A stretch of DNA of 64,000 nt, from assembly GCA_018398585.1 (NCBI GenBank), contig JAGTTD010000010.1, positions 23,569,739-23,633,738 on the forward strand. Direction: 5' to 3'. This DNA comes from Simmondsia chinensis. Taxonomy: Eukaryota; Streptophyta; Magnoliopsida; Caryophyllales; Simmondsiaceae. The notes beneath the pieces were generated by a model. It was not told the origin of the DNA, made no database searches, and was given only the letters and a program-made list of their open reading frames with translations. The position numbers and the translations under genes are program-made. Shown here piece after piece: positions 53,849 through 64,000 of the stretch (positions are counted from its first letter, which is position 1; each line of letters starts with the position of its first letter).

Positions 53849-54769
53849 AAGGACGACTAGCAAGATGAGTAGTTTATGCACTACAAAAAGCGCTCAAAGG
53901 ATAATCGTTGCTTGACTTCCTAGCAGAACATCCCATTCCAAATAAATGGGAACTAAATGATGATTACCCAGATGAAGACGTTTGACCCATTTAGGCACTC
54001 CCACCATCGAGCTAAAGGTTCAAGTTTTGCTGGAATGTTTGTCCCCTCTTATAGACACGTCATGTTGTAATCTTTCTTTCTTACAAGACCTTGTTTTAAT
54101 AACATGGCATAATATCAAGCATTAGTACTGGAGTTGGAAATGGAAACCAATATGGCAATCAGGGACCTTGACATCTATACGATCCCAGGTTGGTCATTCA
54201 ATAACTACTTAGTCGGGATCAAGAAGGTGGATCTCATGTCCTATTTTCAAATATGCTCCTATTAAAAATGCTATACACCAAGATGTTAGAGCACATTTAC
54301 AGAAGTTCCAATGGCAATGGCATGGCTGAAGCACTTGCAAAGCTTATAGCTGGTGGCAGAAGAGTTGATCACAATTCCATTATGCAACAAATAGGTTGTC
54401 CACATATTTCAAGAGGAAGAATTACATAAGGTATAATCCATATCTATACTTGAACTTCTTCGATGATTGACGTCATCGGGCAAAGATCCATCGCTATGCT
54501 AATCAATTTTACTACTTCAGCGAAGTTCTCTACCATATGGATTTTGATGGTGTCCTCTATCATTGCCTTAGAAAAGAAGAAGCTAAGCAAACTATGATGG
54601 AAACATTTTACGAGTTTATGGTGCTCACTAATCTAGTTCCACTCCATGATTGCCTACAAAGGATGACATACCATTGACCAAAAATGGTAAATGATTGCAT
54701 GGACTCAACTAGAAGATGTGATATTTTCCACAACTACGCAAACTTTTTGCACCAACCTCTAGAGCCGTC
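53849..54769 (+). pseudogene. Tat/Ogre-type second RNase H remnant, copy 2
   Basis: Equivalent to 46,600-47,800 without the SINE. Frame scraps around 54,110-54,400 read ELEMETNMAIRDLDIYTIPG, LMSYFQICSY, and SSNGNGMAEALAKLIAG (lineage GL.MA..M.I.DLDIYGDS, N..ADALA.LA). Confidence 0.65.
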
Positions 54770-55560
54770 ACACCCGACAATAGCATCATGGCCCTTTAAA
54801 GGATGATCTCGACATTGTAGGACCTTTCACACCAAAGTCTTCAGCTGGTCATGTATTTATCCTTGCGACAACAAAATACTTCTCCAAGTGGAACAACTTG
54901 GAAAAGTGAAAAAAGGAAAATGTGATAGACTTCATCATGTGATGCATGCACAACATATATTGCTATGGGTATTCCTCTTTTGATCATTATCGACAATGGA
55001 AAGCCAATCTATAATAACCTAGTCAAATAGCTTTATGAAAAGTTCAAATTCTCTCAGTACAGGTCCTCAATATTTGTTGCAACAAATAGCCAAGTTGAGG
55101 CTTTCAACAAAACCTTTGCAATTTGTTAAAATAGGTTTTTGCTAAGCCCAATAGAGATTAGCACGAAAGAATTAGCAAGGCTTTTTGGGTGCATCGAACT
55201 ACACACCATACTCCTATAAAAGCAACAGCTCATTCTCCAATGTAAAGGATAGAGGTTATTTTGCCTCTAAAGCTATAAATTCCTTCCTAAGAAATGTAGT
55301 TCAAGAAAGGATTACTACTAAAGAGATGCTCATTTGAGGCTAACTGAGATAGATGCTGTAGACGATAGGAGACTCACAAGCACAACAATGGCTCGAGTGC
55401 TACCAAACACGCCTTTCACCCACATTCAACGAGAAGGTATGACCATTCTTCTTCAGAAGGCCAATTATCATCACACAAGTCAAGAAGCAAATTCTCCAAA
55501 CAGTGGGATAGGTTGTACGAGGAAAGTCCATACGAACATTAATGTTGGTGACAGCCAAAG
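54770..55560 (+). pseudogene. Tat/Ogre-type integrase remnant, copy 2
   Basis: Plus strand. Core scraps CDRLHHVMHAQHILLWVF and, from about 55,000, NGKPIYNNLVK, then NSQVEAFNKTFAIC. From 55,250: VVQERITTKEMLI, LTEIDAVDDRRLTSTTMARV (lineage QER.T.EE., LTELDALDEKRL.A). This is the integrase C-terminal region in the direction expected after the core, which makes copy 2 the ancestral arrangement. An intact piece of 81 codons lies at 55,334-55,579. Confidence 0.75.
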
Positions 55561-55639
55561 AAAGCATCCACGAAGTTGAGAAGCTAATTACTAGCTATGG
55601 AATCGACTAACCTCACGATCTAGCGGCACGGGTAGCTTC

Positions 55640-55830
55640 GTTAAACATGCTTTGTTCCAATATGTGAATTGACTCACAGACTCCAACACATGTCGGCATT
55701 CTTCAGCATGGAAGCATTGTGGAGCCATATCACGTAAGTCACATACCGGACGAACTCAACATCCAATACTTTTGATGTATTGGCCTTTGATGGGATCATC
55801 GCTAAGTACGATGCTCAACTAGTGCCATAT
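55640..55830 (-). pseudogene. Tat/Ogre-type RT start, opposite orientation, copy 2
   Basis: The minus strand reads SKVLDVEFVRYVTYVIWLHN then ASMLKNADM, similar to the lineage's EV.KL..AGFIREV.YP.WLANVVMVKK. It follows the minus-strand protease at 56,160-56,690, as expected for gag-protease-RT order. Confidence 0.55.
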
Positions 55831-55969
55831 GATTCCCAAATCGATTCTAGCATTTCATTCGGGAGAGAAGGTAAAAATGTCACTTACTCTTTCAGCAACA
55901 ATTTTAACTCAAAATTAATGGGCTAAGGAAAGTGGGCCCCAATTTACCCATTCTTTCCAAGCATAAGTG

Positions 55970-57994
55970 CCCAATCTCTGTTTGGTTCAATCAAGTCACA
56001 AGACACTTGGAGTCATCCAAGGTGGTCCTTGTGACCTCAACTAGGCCATTCTTCTCTCTTCCTTTTCAAAAATATAAATGGTTTCATTTGTTATGGAGTC
56101 ATAGCCCTCAATGAAGCATAACAACAATATTGCACTCCTTTCGAAATTCCCTTCATGTAAATTACTTGCCCTTCTTCCAATTTGAATTTCATAACACTGT
56201 AAGTGGACAAAACTACTCCCAAATTGTTGAGCATAAGTTTTCCCAATACAATGTTGTAGGATGAGGGGAATTCAGTAACTCAGTAACCAACTTAGGATTG
56301 TACTATACAACCTTCCAAGTCAGAACTGTCTCCAACATTATATGTCCTGCAACACAAACATGTCCACATAACCTCATAATCAAGAGATCTATGGCACTCC
56401 ACTGATGTACCTAAATCCCTAATTGGTTGAAACATTGCAAGAAGATTATGTCAGCTAAGTTGTCCGGATCAACAAGAACTTTGTTCACCCTACATACTTC
56501 TGAGTATACATGGACAACTAAGGGGCCGTTGTGCAGGGAATACACATTGTTTATACCCTCTTCGGAGAACACAAATGAGGCACAGCCTAAAGAGTGCTTG
56601 GCCCTTCTGAGATCGTAAGGGGACCATTGGCTCAATGAATCCCAATGGGCTCTAAAAGTCCCCTCAAGGCTTAACCTACGACCCCCCATTCTTTACCTCA
56701 TTTCTTCCTTATTTCTTCTATTGTATATTTCCATAATCAAGACGATGTGAGCTTTATTGGGGATCCAGTTAGACCTCTAGCGGGCATTTCAACTCAATAT
56801 ACTTCCCATGGCAGAAAGTGATATCATTGATCAAATCTAATGCTAATGGGTCAATTTGCATCTAACGAGCGTTCTTAAGCATGTATGGGAATTGCCTAGC
56901 CCAAACCTTCTCCTAATGTGCCCCTAGAATGTACCTAGGCCTCAATTGAGGCAATATGCCACCTTGTGGCCAATTTTTATTGCACCTTTTGTAGGAATTG
57001 CTGAAGAACTTTCTCCCACCTGCCTCAAGTGAAAATGGGTTGATTACAATGAAGCAATGCAAGGGACTAGGGAAGAAACTCTCATAATGTCACTACTAAC
57101 CTTATACAATGACAATAAGAGCCTTATGTCTAGATGTTTTAGCTTGTCCAGAATTAGGGAATCATGTTGCGCAAAAATTTTATGGTTACCTACAAGAAGC
57201 ATTATCGAGATAAGTATCAACAGGATTTGAATTTAATGACCACACTGCAACTCTAACGAGTACCTCGTGACCTAATGTCCAGTGAACCAACAAAGGGTCA
57301 GGGTTATGGCCTCAAAGGTCCCCTAACACTCAAATTAGTGTTTACATTGAACTGGGAGAAAATTGACAAAGAATTGAAGAAAATGGAATCCTAAATAGGT
57401 ATTTACGTGCATTGAAATCAAGCAAGTCAAGTGAAAGGAACTCGCTTGATTTCTCTGAGCTGAAACCTAGTTGCATGGCTTGGACAAATCTTGGCGCTCT
57501 AAACATTTTTGAGCGATTTGCCTAGTCTAAATTTTAACCAGTTGTGCAGTGTCTTGGGTGAATTAGAGCTTTAGATCCGTAGCCCTAATTCAAGTTTTTG
57601 GGCTTTGCAACGTCATAGGGACTTTGTCGACCTTTGTCAATTAAAATGGGATTTGTCAGACTAACTGTGTTCTGCCGTTATTCATGCAAACTATTTTCCA
57701 ATTGATCATGAATCCAACATGACATGTTCAAACATCAAGCAAAAACCAAATGCGAAAGAGTTTCCATAAAACGCTTGTGAGATAAAAATGCTATTCATAT
57801 AAAATTATGTTTCCTCGAAACTTTAGTAATAGTAATTCCTTCAGTGAACTCAATGCCCAAAACAATTTCTAAGATTCAATAAATGATTTACAAAAAAGAT
57901 TGATGTTAGTCCAAGTAGTGTCCAGCTTCACAGTGTTTCATTATGTAAAAACGCAATAAATGTAGATTTAGTGAACTTATATATCCACTTAAAA
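55970..57994 (-). pseudogene. Tat/Ogre-type gag-protease remnant, copy 2
   Basis: Minus strand. The clearest piece is 56,689-56,411: FSEEGINNVYSLHNGPLVVH, then NKVLVDPDNLADIIFLQCFN (lineage PHDDALVI, VRRVLVDTGSSADIL...AF.KMG). The protease core DTGSS is DPDNL here, so inactive. The downstream VVDVPSAYN region lies at about 56,290-56,160. 56,700-57,994 would be gag but is too decayed to read. Confidence 0.7.
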
Positions 57995-58469
57995 CACTGT
58001 AACAGATCACTCGAGCCAACAAATCGCCAAGCCAATAGCATCATCCAGTGCAGCAACCCAATGCAAATCTTGTGATACTTTGCGACTGAAAAACATTGTT
58101 TCCAAAACCGGGTTTTCATTCATCCCGACAACACTTATAAATCACTATCCAACTTAATCTTCAAAACGGGTAATTTCCAGAAACATTAGAATAAAACATG
58201 ACCCACAATTCGAGGGTATGAAAAATTATAGTATGAGTATCCAATGTTAAGATGTCAAACAAGAAAACAGGCAAGAATCAGTTGCATTTGTTAACAGAAA
58301 TCCACCATGCATTTTGTCATATTAAGTCAAAAATAAATGCATGGTCTTTTTATGTCATGTTACATTACCACGAATTTGTTACAAACAACCTTAATATGAT
58401 AAAATGCATGATGTATTTGTTTTTCAAAAATACACCTAATCTTTTCCCCAAGGAAACACATATGGCAGT
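57995..58469 (-). other. Sequence downstream of the VDAC stop codon
   Basis: Single-copy-looking sequence right of the duplication. It would include the VDAC 3' UTR (minus strand). AATAAA-like signals are possible, but I cannot assign the poly(A) site. Confidence 0.45.
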
Positions 58470-58776
58470 TCAAGGCTTGAGAGCAAGAGCAATACCCAAC
58501 TTAGAAGCTGATTTAATGGCATTGGTGTCATACTCAGCTGACAAAGTTACCAGCGACTTCGGCCTCCATTCATGCTGGCACAGCATTGCTACCTTGCCGT
58601 TGTTTGAGAAGCGGGTTTTAACAACAGTGTTGGGATCGACCACATGTGAGCTTCCAATGGTAAAGGTGTTGTCATAGTTGGAAAATCTATGTGTCATCTC
58701 GGCCGCAACAGCAGTTCCGTTTGACGGGTTAATAGCGTGGAAGTAAGAGGCTTTCAGAGCTTGTCCCTTGTCCAAA
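58470..58776 (-). CDS. Mitochondrial outer membrane porin (VDAC), terminal exon
   Basis: Minus strand, 102 codons plus stop (TGA at 58,470-58,472), no internal stop. It encodes the C-terminal third of a plant voltage-dependent anion channel, the outer-membrane beta-barrel that passes ATP, ADP and metabolites. Visible family blocks: DKGQALKASYFHAINP (family LNDKGD.LKASYYH), NGTAVAAEMTHRFS, then VVDPNTVVKTRFSNNGK, QHEWRPKSLVTLSAEYDT and the C-terminus KLGIALALKP (family K.GLALALKP). The 3' splice site is clear: minus-strand CTGCTTCTTACACAG before TTTGGACAAGG. Remaining exons must lie upstream (higher coordinates) and are not seen before the window end, where an Athila element fills the space. 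Whether the gene is whole or this is a fragment is open. Confidence 0.85.
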
Positions 58777-59090
58777 CTGTGTAAGAAGCAGTGAGCTAAC
58801 ACATCAATCGGCCCCTTTCTATTGCACTAAATTTACTGCAAATATTAGCATGAAATAAAATGATGAAAACTAAACGAAACAAATTTTAAGCTAATTGTCA
58901 CACAATTGACCATTATTGAATGTTGCATTCAAAATGGCAACAAAATACATATATCTTGTGGTTTATTTATTAAAACATACATACAAATTTATTTACATGT
59001 CAGACATATTAAATGAATATAAATTTTAATGCATCAATTCATTTTTAAATTTCTCTAAAAGCAACTCAACTTTCCATTAAAAGAAACCTA
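58777..59090 (-). other. VDAC intron (part)
   Basis: AT-rich sequence upstream of the terminal exon with a good acceptor site. It appears interrupted by the LTR of A2 at about 59,091. Confidence 0.5.
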
Positions 59091-60560
59091 TGAAGCCACG
59101 ACAAATCCTTACTTAATCACCACGTAATACGTCTCATATTTACGCATCTTTTCATTGCTATTTTAGCACTTCTGCACATTCAATTATCATTATATCCTCA
59201 CTTTGACTATTTTTATGTTTTATAGGTTCGAAGCTTAAAGTCTCTTAAATGGTCAAACTTTGGTACAAACAAGACAAAATTCGATGCGTGGGCACTTGAA
59301 ACAAGACAATCGGGATTCGGGAAACGAACATATGAGCCCGTAGCCAAGTTGTGTCCCATCGTTGCCGGCCTGCTCAACCGGGCACTGCCAGCCTCCTCCC
59401 AGCCTAGCAGCACCGCTCATCCACCGGCTCCGGCCTGCACCTCAGCCCAGCTCTGGCCTACCAGCTGCCAAGCGCACACCCGAATTCCAAGCCCCGCACT
59501 CCATCCACCAGCACGCAGCACCTCCAGTCCAAGCGCAGCCCAGCCCGACTCGGGTCCACCACGCCACCTCCGGCCTCTGTCAGATCCAGCTCATCTGTGC
59601 ATCAACCTCAGCAAGCGCGAAGGCCAGCTCGGCCTAGCTTGACCCAGAGGGTTTCGCCAGCGAGGTTTTTGGGGGGGGGAAGCTGCAGCAGATTCATCTC
59701 TGGCTTTGTCCCTGGAATCAGCGTTTTATTCATCATTTATTCAATCACCCATCGTTATTCTTCATCACCTCGCGTCATCTCCTTCTCCAACTCTCTCTTC
59801 TCAATTTTCCATTTCTCTCTTTTTCCCCATTGGAACGTGAACAAGATTAGCGTGAAGATCGGCATGGGCTCCTTCATCTCCTCCTTCACCGGCTCATCTT
59901 TGATGGAGAGCTAACTTGCTCTCTAGGGTTAAATGAAGTCTGAGTATTATGTTTAATTGATTATTCAATTGAGATGACTAATGAGTTTGTAACCTTTAAT
60001 CATCGATGTTGATACATGTGAATTAAATGTTTGTGCTTATAACCTTTGGATTAATTGATGAAGCAATAGTTTTCATAGAATTGTTAAGTAGAGCCTATTT
60101 TCTCTATGCTTTAGTTACATAGGGTCAATACATAATAATTAACAATACGTTAAGTAAAACCTATTTCCCCGTGCTTTAATTAGATAGGGTCAATATGTGA
60201 TAATTAACATCATCATAGTAGGTTAAAGCTTGTAGCCTAATCCACTATCCGTGTGACATTCAATAATTCCAATTTAAGAGTTAACACAGGAGTGATTGGC
60301 TAATGATGGATTCAAAACTTTAGGTTCCAATTCCATAACCTTTCCCCTTTAGAAGTCAAATTCCTCGGATTAATTGTCATTTCCTTTGATTACTTATCAT
60401 ACAAACCCTCAATTGTCGTTAAATCAATTTAGGTCATAGAATAAATTCACGTACTTTTAATCCCTATGGCTCAACACCCTCTCACCCTAAACTTCAATTA
60501 AGATGTGTTTAGTGGATAAGGTTTTACATTAAATTTTGATTGATGTAGAAAAACACATCA
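59091..60560 (+). repeat. A2 5' LTR
   Basis: About 1,470 bp, TGAAGCCACGAC to AAACACATCA. The left boundary is inferred from the TG and the loss of intron-like sequence, the right from the PBS. A C-rich block (59,350-59,640) gives Pro/Ser-rich frames in two phases, not a gene. Confidence 0.55.
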
Positions 60561-60565
60561 AGATT

Positions 60566-60583
60566 TTGGCACCGTTGCTGGGT
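60566..60583 (+). other. A2 primer binding site
   Basis: TTGGCACCGTTGCTGGGT, two substitutions from the common Athila TGGCGCCGTTGCCGGGGA. Confidence 0.8.
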
Positions 60584-60899
60584 ACAAGGCAACATTCGTG
60601 GTTTATTCGTGATTTTCATTGATTTTAAACTTAGGGTTTTTACTTCTTGATGTAGGATTTTTGGTGGTAGAGTTAGGATCTTTAACTTAGGATTTAAAGT
60701 TTTTGATTGTTATTTATCTTGTTTATTTTTAGTTTTTAGTTTTTAGTTTGTGGTTTCTTAGTCTTGTTTTCGTGCATAGGTAGGATCTAGGATAACTTGT
60801 GTTTTGTTTTTTTTTTTTTAAGGTGTTATGTTTTGTTTATTTGCCAGTTTTTCTTACTTTGTTTGTTTAGTTGCTTCTTGTGGGTGTCTCTTGACCTTA

Positions 60900-62700
60900 C
60901 TATTCTCGACCCTGAAATTGAAAGGACCTTAAGAGACTTTAGAGCCCAACACCAAGCACAAACCGCCAACGCTAACCCTGATTTAGCAATGGCCGATGAA
61001 CAATCACCCTGTGCCCTTATGGAGTATTTTACTCCCACCACATATGCCTCACCTTTATACATTAGGTTGCCACCTATTGCCCAACAGTTTGAGCTAAAGC
61101 TAACCACATATAGATGCTCCCTTCATTACAAGGCTTAGGCAATGAAAACCCATCCAAACATTTGGACAGTTCCATAGAGGTTTACTCTTCCTTCAAGTTA
61201 CCCAATGTTAGTGACGACGCCATTCTCCTCTGCCTTTTTCCTTTCTCTTTGGAGGATAAGGCCAAGTATTGGCTATGCACCTTACATAGTAGGGCAATTA
61301 GTATATGAGCTCAAATGCAACAAGAATTTCTTAAGAAGTTTTATCCCATTAGTAAGACCAACACTACTAGGAGAACCATTAATACCTTCTCTTAACTCTT
61401 TAATGAAGAATTCCATGAGAGCTAGGATATGTTTAGGGAACTTTTGAGAGCTTGTCCACATCATTGTCCAAAACTTTTACTATGGGCCGAATGAGAAAGA
61501 TCAACAAACTGTAAATGCTTCTTGTGGTAGGCAATCCTTAGAAAAATGAAGAGGCATGGCAGCTCTTTGAGCAATTGAATGAGAATTCACAGCAAAATGT
61601 TGCACATGCATGTTTGAATGTAGCTAGGCTAAATAGAGAAGTACACGAAATTGCACAGCTCCATATTGGATAAGAAAGTAGATTTACTTGCATCTTCTGT
61701 GAAGCAACTTACTTCTTTGTTTAAGATGGCATTGACTACTGCTTTGGCTAATGTGTCTAATGTCCCAAATATGCATGATGTTTGTTCTATATATTCTAGT
61801 GCTTCTCATTCCACACTTGATTGCCCCTCTACTTCACCATTTATTAAGTGTTTGCAACAGTAGGTTAATGCAGCCCAGGGATTCTTAAAGATCAATCCGT
61901 ACATCAAATACATACAATCCGGACTGGAGAAACTATCCAAACTTCTCTTGAAAGCAAGGAGGTGAAGGGCGATTTGCACAATTTGGGCATCAACAACCGG
62001 ATCCAACTTCACCAATCTGGTATGTCAGGATCTCCAGGTTTTCAACCGCAAGGGTCTGTTTCTAACCATTCTCAACCTTCTAATTCTAGCTCTAATTTGA
62101 ATTTTGAAGAGAAGGTTTTCAGTGCACTTAAGAGTTTAGAAGCCACTTCCTAACTCCTCCACTCCCATATCCAATCTATCTCTAAGCTAGAAACCCAAGT
62201 AGGCCAACTAGCTAGTGCTTTGAGTAGGAGAGAAGTGGGAAAACTCCCTAACCAAGCCGTAGAGAACCCTAGGAACTATTTAAGGCAAGACAATTATCCT
62301 CCCCATCATGAGCAAGCAAAGTCAATTGTAGTGTTAAGAAGTGGGAAGTCAGTTGGGGTGAATGTTAAAAGTGAATTACCAATGAGTGATGAGGGCGAAG
62401 AGGAGCGTGGAAGGGAAGGAAACTGATAAAGTCAAGCCCCCTTCTTCCACCTCCTAAAGCCACTGACCTTCCTTCCTCCTGTGAACCTGGAGTGTCTTTC
62501 CCTCAAGCTTCAAATGCACCACATCCACATGGAAATGATAAGAAGTGGGAAGACATTTTAGAGACTTCTAGGCAAGTTAAGATTAACATTGCCCTTTTTG
62601 ATGAGAATAAAAAAACCCCGGCCTATGCAAAGTTCATTAAGGATTTGCTCAACCAAAAGAGGAGATCTACAGCACATCTGCCCAAGAAAGTTTTTTAGCC
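60900..62700 (+). pseudogene. A2 gag remnant
   Basis: LTILDPEIERTLRDFRAQHQ, MEYFTPTTYASPLYIRLPPI, then LPNVSDDAILLCLFPFSLED and KAKYWL (Athila gag: DPEIERT, L.DY..P, V.ED.IRLRLFPFSL.DKAK.WL). Scraps to 62,700 include HDVCSIYSSASHSTLDCPST (a degraded zinc-finger-like C..C..H..C), SLEATS, VGKLPNQAVENPRNY and TPAYAKFIKDLLNQKRR (lineage: QVGQLA, G.LPS.TE.NP, P.YAKF.KEI...KR). At least six breaks. Confidence 0.8.
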
Positions 62701-62804
62701 AAGCAAGTGAGCTCCATCTTGAAGTGTGACACTCCTATTAAGTATAAGGACTCGGTGTCCCCACCATAACTTGTTCACTTGGGGACTACCAAATTGATAA
62801 GGGC

Positions 62805-63115
62805 TTATTGTATTTAGCAGCGAGTGTTAACCTTTGCCCTTACTCAGTATATGATAAATTAGGCTTAGGAGAGTTGCAACCTACCATGGTGACCTAGCAA
62901 TTCGCGGATAGATCTACTAGGGTCCCCCTTGGTGAGCTTACTAATGTGCTACTGAAGGTGGATAAAGCCTTGTTTCCCATTGATCTCATTATGCTTGATA
63001 GGGAACCTTCTAGTCATTCCAAACACCATGTACCTGTCATTCTAGGTTGGCCTTTCTTAGCAACGGCCAATGCTACCATCAATTATAGGTCCAGGGAAAT
63101 GGATTTACTTTTGTA
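62805..63115 (+). pseudogene. A2 protease remnant
   Basis: Frame with ASVNLCPYSVYDKLGLGELQ, one TAG (about 62,896), QFADRSTRVPLGELTNVLLK, VDKALFPIDLIMLD and PVILGWPFLATANATI (Athila: LGASVN.MP.S.Y..LGLGEL, DVLVKVD.FIFP.DF, P.ILGRPFLATG.A). The catalytic D(L)GAS start reads as AASVN here. Confidence 0.8.
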
Positions 63116-63539
63116 AACACGACTGTTAGGTTGAATATTTTTAAGGCTTAGTCGCTACCCACTAGTGAGGATGAGTTGGAGGGTTTTTGTGTGGATATTA
63201 TTGATAATTTGGTTGACCAAACACTCCCCACTATCCTAATTAGTGATCCCCTTGAAAGAGTGCTAGCATATGAGGGTGTTGATGATTTTGAGGTTGCGCA
63301 CCACATTAGGGCGATAAACGGATTGCTTGAGTTATGTTCTCCCTTAGAGGCTTGCATTGGTTGGCGAAAGTGGAACCCTTACCTACCCTTTCTGATTCCC
63401 CCCTCTTTATCCTCCATAGTTACACCTCCCAAACTTGAACTTAAGCCCTTGCCATGTACTCTTAAATATGTTTTTTCATAGACTCAATGAAACTTAACTT
63501 GTGATTACCTCTTCTCAGTTGCCTCGGAAATAAGAGGAT

Positions 63540-64000
63540 GCATTGATGGTAGTGCTTAGTGATCATAGGAGTGCCATTGGGTGGTCTGTGGCGGATTTGA
63601 AGGGTATAGACCCTTCCGTTTGCATGTTTAGAATCTTTCTTGATGAGAATGCTAAACCCTCCAGAGAGATGCAACGGAGATTGAACCCTAGCATGAAAGA
63701 AGTGGTAAAGAATAAGTTTATGAAATTGCTTGATGCGAGTATCATTTACCCAATTTATGATAGTAGGTGGGTTAGTCCTGATCAGGTAGTCCCAAAGAAG
63801 TCGGGTGTTACTGTGGTTAGGAGTAGTGATGGAGAGTCAGTTCCTACTAGAAAGACCACAAATTGGAGTGTGTATTGACTATAGGAAGCTTAACTCTACC
63901 ACTAGGAAGGACCATTTTCCTCTACCAATCATTAATCAAATTTTAGAGAGGTTGGCTAGCCAAAGCATTTATTATTTTCTTAATAGATATTCAAAATATA
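63540..64000 (+). pseudogene. A2 reverse transcriptase, N-terminal part
   Basis: RSAIGWSVADLKGIDPSVCM, MQRRLNPSMKEVVKNKFMKL, LDASIIYPIYDSRWVSPDQV and VPKKSGVTVV (Athila: AIGWTIADIKGISP..CMH, QRRLNP.MKEVVKKE, LLDAGIIYPISDS.WVSPV). After a frame change near 63,870 it continues CIDYRKLNSTTRKDHFPLPI and LERLASQSIYYFLNRYS (family FLDGYSGYNQI; the catalytic Asp is Asn). It runs off the right edge. Confidence 0.88.

Larger units (their letters stand above)
51116..57994. repeat. Tandem duplication, copy 2 (uninterrupted)
   Basis: 6,879 bp colinear with copy 1. It begins with a C1-family LTR fragment (51,116-51,410) and ends at CCACTTAAAA (57,994), where copy 1 reads CAACTTAAAATAG before the junction. 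It keeps empty sites for MITE, C2, C3, N1 and SINE, and carries one insert of its own (53,161-53,848). Confidence 0.85.
59091..64000 (+). mobile_element. A2: Athila-type Ty3/gypsy element, right end outside window
   Basis: Plus strand. LTR about 59,091-60,560, PBS TTGGCACCGTTGCTGGG at 60,566-60,582 (tRNA-Asp-like, the type used by Athila/Tat), gag from about 60,900, protease about 62,810-63,115, RT from about 63,540 to the window end. Same lineage as fragment A1 but a different family. Stops and frame changes throughout. Confidence 0.82.

Noticed and set aside
55334..55579. An 81-codon independent gene
   Set aside because: It is the C-terminal part of the Tat/Ogre integrase (LTEIDAVDDRRLTS) within a decayed element.
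20544..57994. One giant LTR retrotransposon with copy 1 and copy 2 as its LTRs
   Set aside because: The copies abut directly with no internal region, contain coding remains of several elements, and do not begin and end with TG...CA.
58252..58677. Plus-strand open frame opposite the VDAC exon
   Set aside because: It overlaps the conserved minus-strand exon and has no recognisable content, so it is an antisense shadow.
59349..59642. Pro/Ser/Ala-rich open frames in two phases
   Set aside because: They lie in the C-rich block of the A2 LTR. Two overlapping frames of the same length point to composition, not a gene.

Overview
This window is nuclear DNA from a flowering plant, probably a eudicot. 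It is almost entirely transposable elements: Ty1/copia and Ty3/gypsy LTR retrotransposons, L1 and RTE LINEs, a MITE, and a 5S-rRNA-headed SINE. The one piece of host coding sequence I can support is the last exon of a mitochondrial porin (VDAC) gene at 58.5-58.8 kb on the minus strand. No rRNA or tRNA gene, CRISPR array or bacterial-type operon is visible. The species cannot be named from this sequence.

Layout. 1-1.9 kb: 3' part of an L1-type LINE (+). 2-4.35 kb: two AT-rich inverted-repeat elements around an old copia LTR remnant. 4.66-10.35 kb: an RTE-type LINE (-), apparently flanked by an exact 16-bp target-site duplication (TSD). 10.6-20.84 kb: a decayed copia element (C1, -) split by a gypsy chromovirus (G1, -, 11,021-16,842), which itself contains a solo LTR (14,421-14,823). 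20.5-58.0 kb: an old local tandem duplication of a locus of about 6.2 kb that holds scrambled Tat/Ogre-type gypsy coding remains. Copy 1 (20,544-51,115) was then inflated by five insertions: a MITE, copia C2, copia C3, a non-autonomous LTR element N1, and the SINE. C3 in turn contains an Athila fragment (A1) and a chromovirus (G2). Copy 2 (51,116-57,994) lacks all five and so serves as a natural empty-site control. Subtracting the insertions and one TSD each leaves 6,269 bp in copy 1; copy 2 without its own insert of about 688 bp is 6,191 bp. 58.0-59.1 kb: VDAC last exon and intron. 59.1-64 kb: an Athila-type gypsy (+, A2) that runs off the window.

Most notable. (1) N1 is a complete LTR element (TSD, two LTRs, primer binding site, polypurine tract) whose only coding capacity is one frame of about 912 codons. 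That frame carries three stops and shows no Gag, protease, RT, RNase H or integrase motif I recognise. Its polypurine tract and LTR tail resemble those of G2. (2) A SINE with a 5S-rRNA head carries the same 3' tail as the RTE LINE at 4.66 kb, suggesting a SINE/LINE partnership. (3) The tandem duplication dates and orders the insertions. (4) LTR promoter regions of C2 and C3 carry arrays of short palindromes. Coding regions are nearly all broken. In C3, five stops fit CAG-to-TAG and one fits CGA-to-TGA, as expected from decay of methylated cytosines.

All coordinates and identities were read by hand, so boundaries marked approximate may be off by a few to tens of bases.
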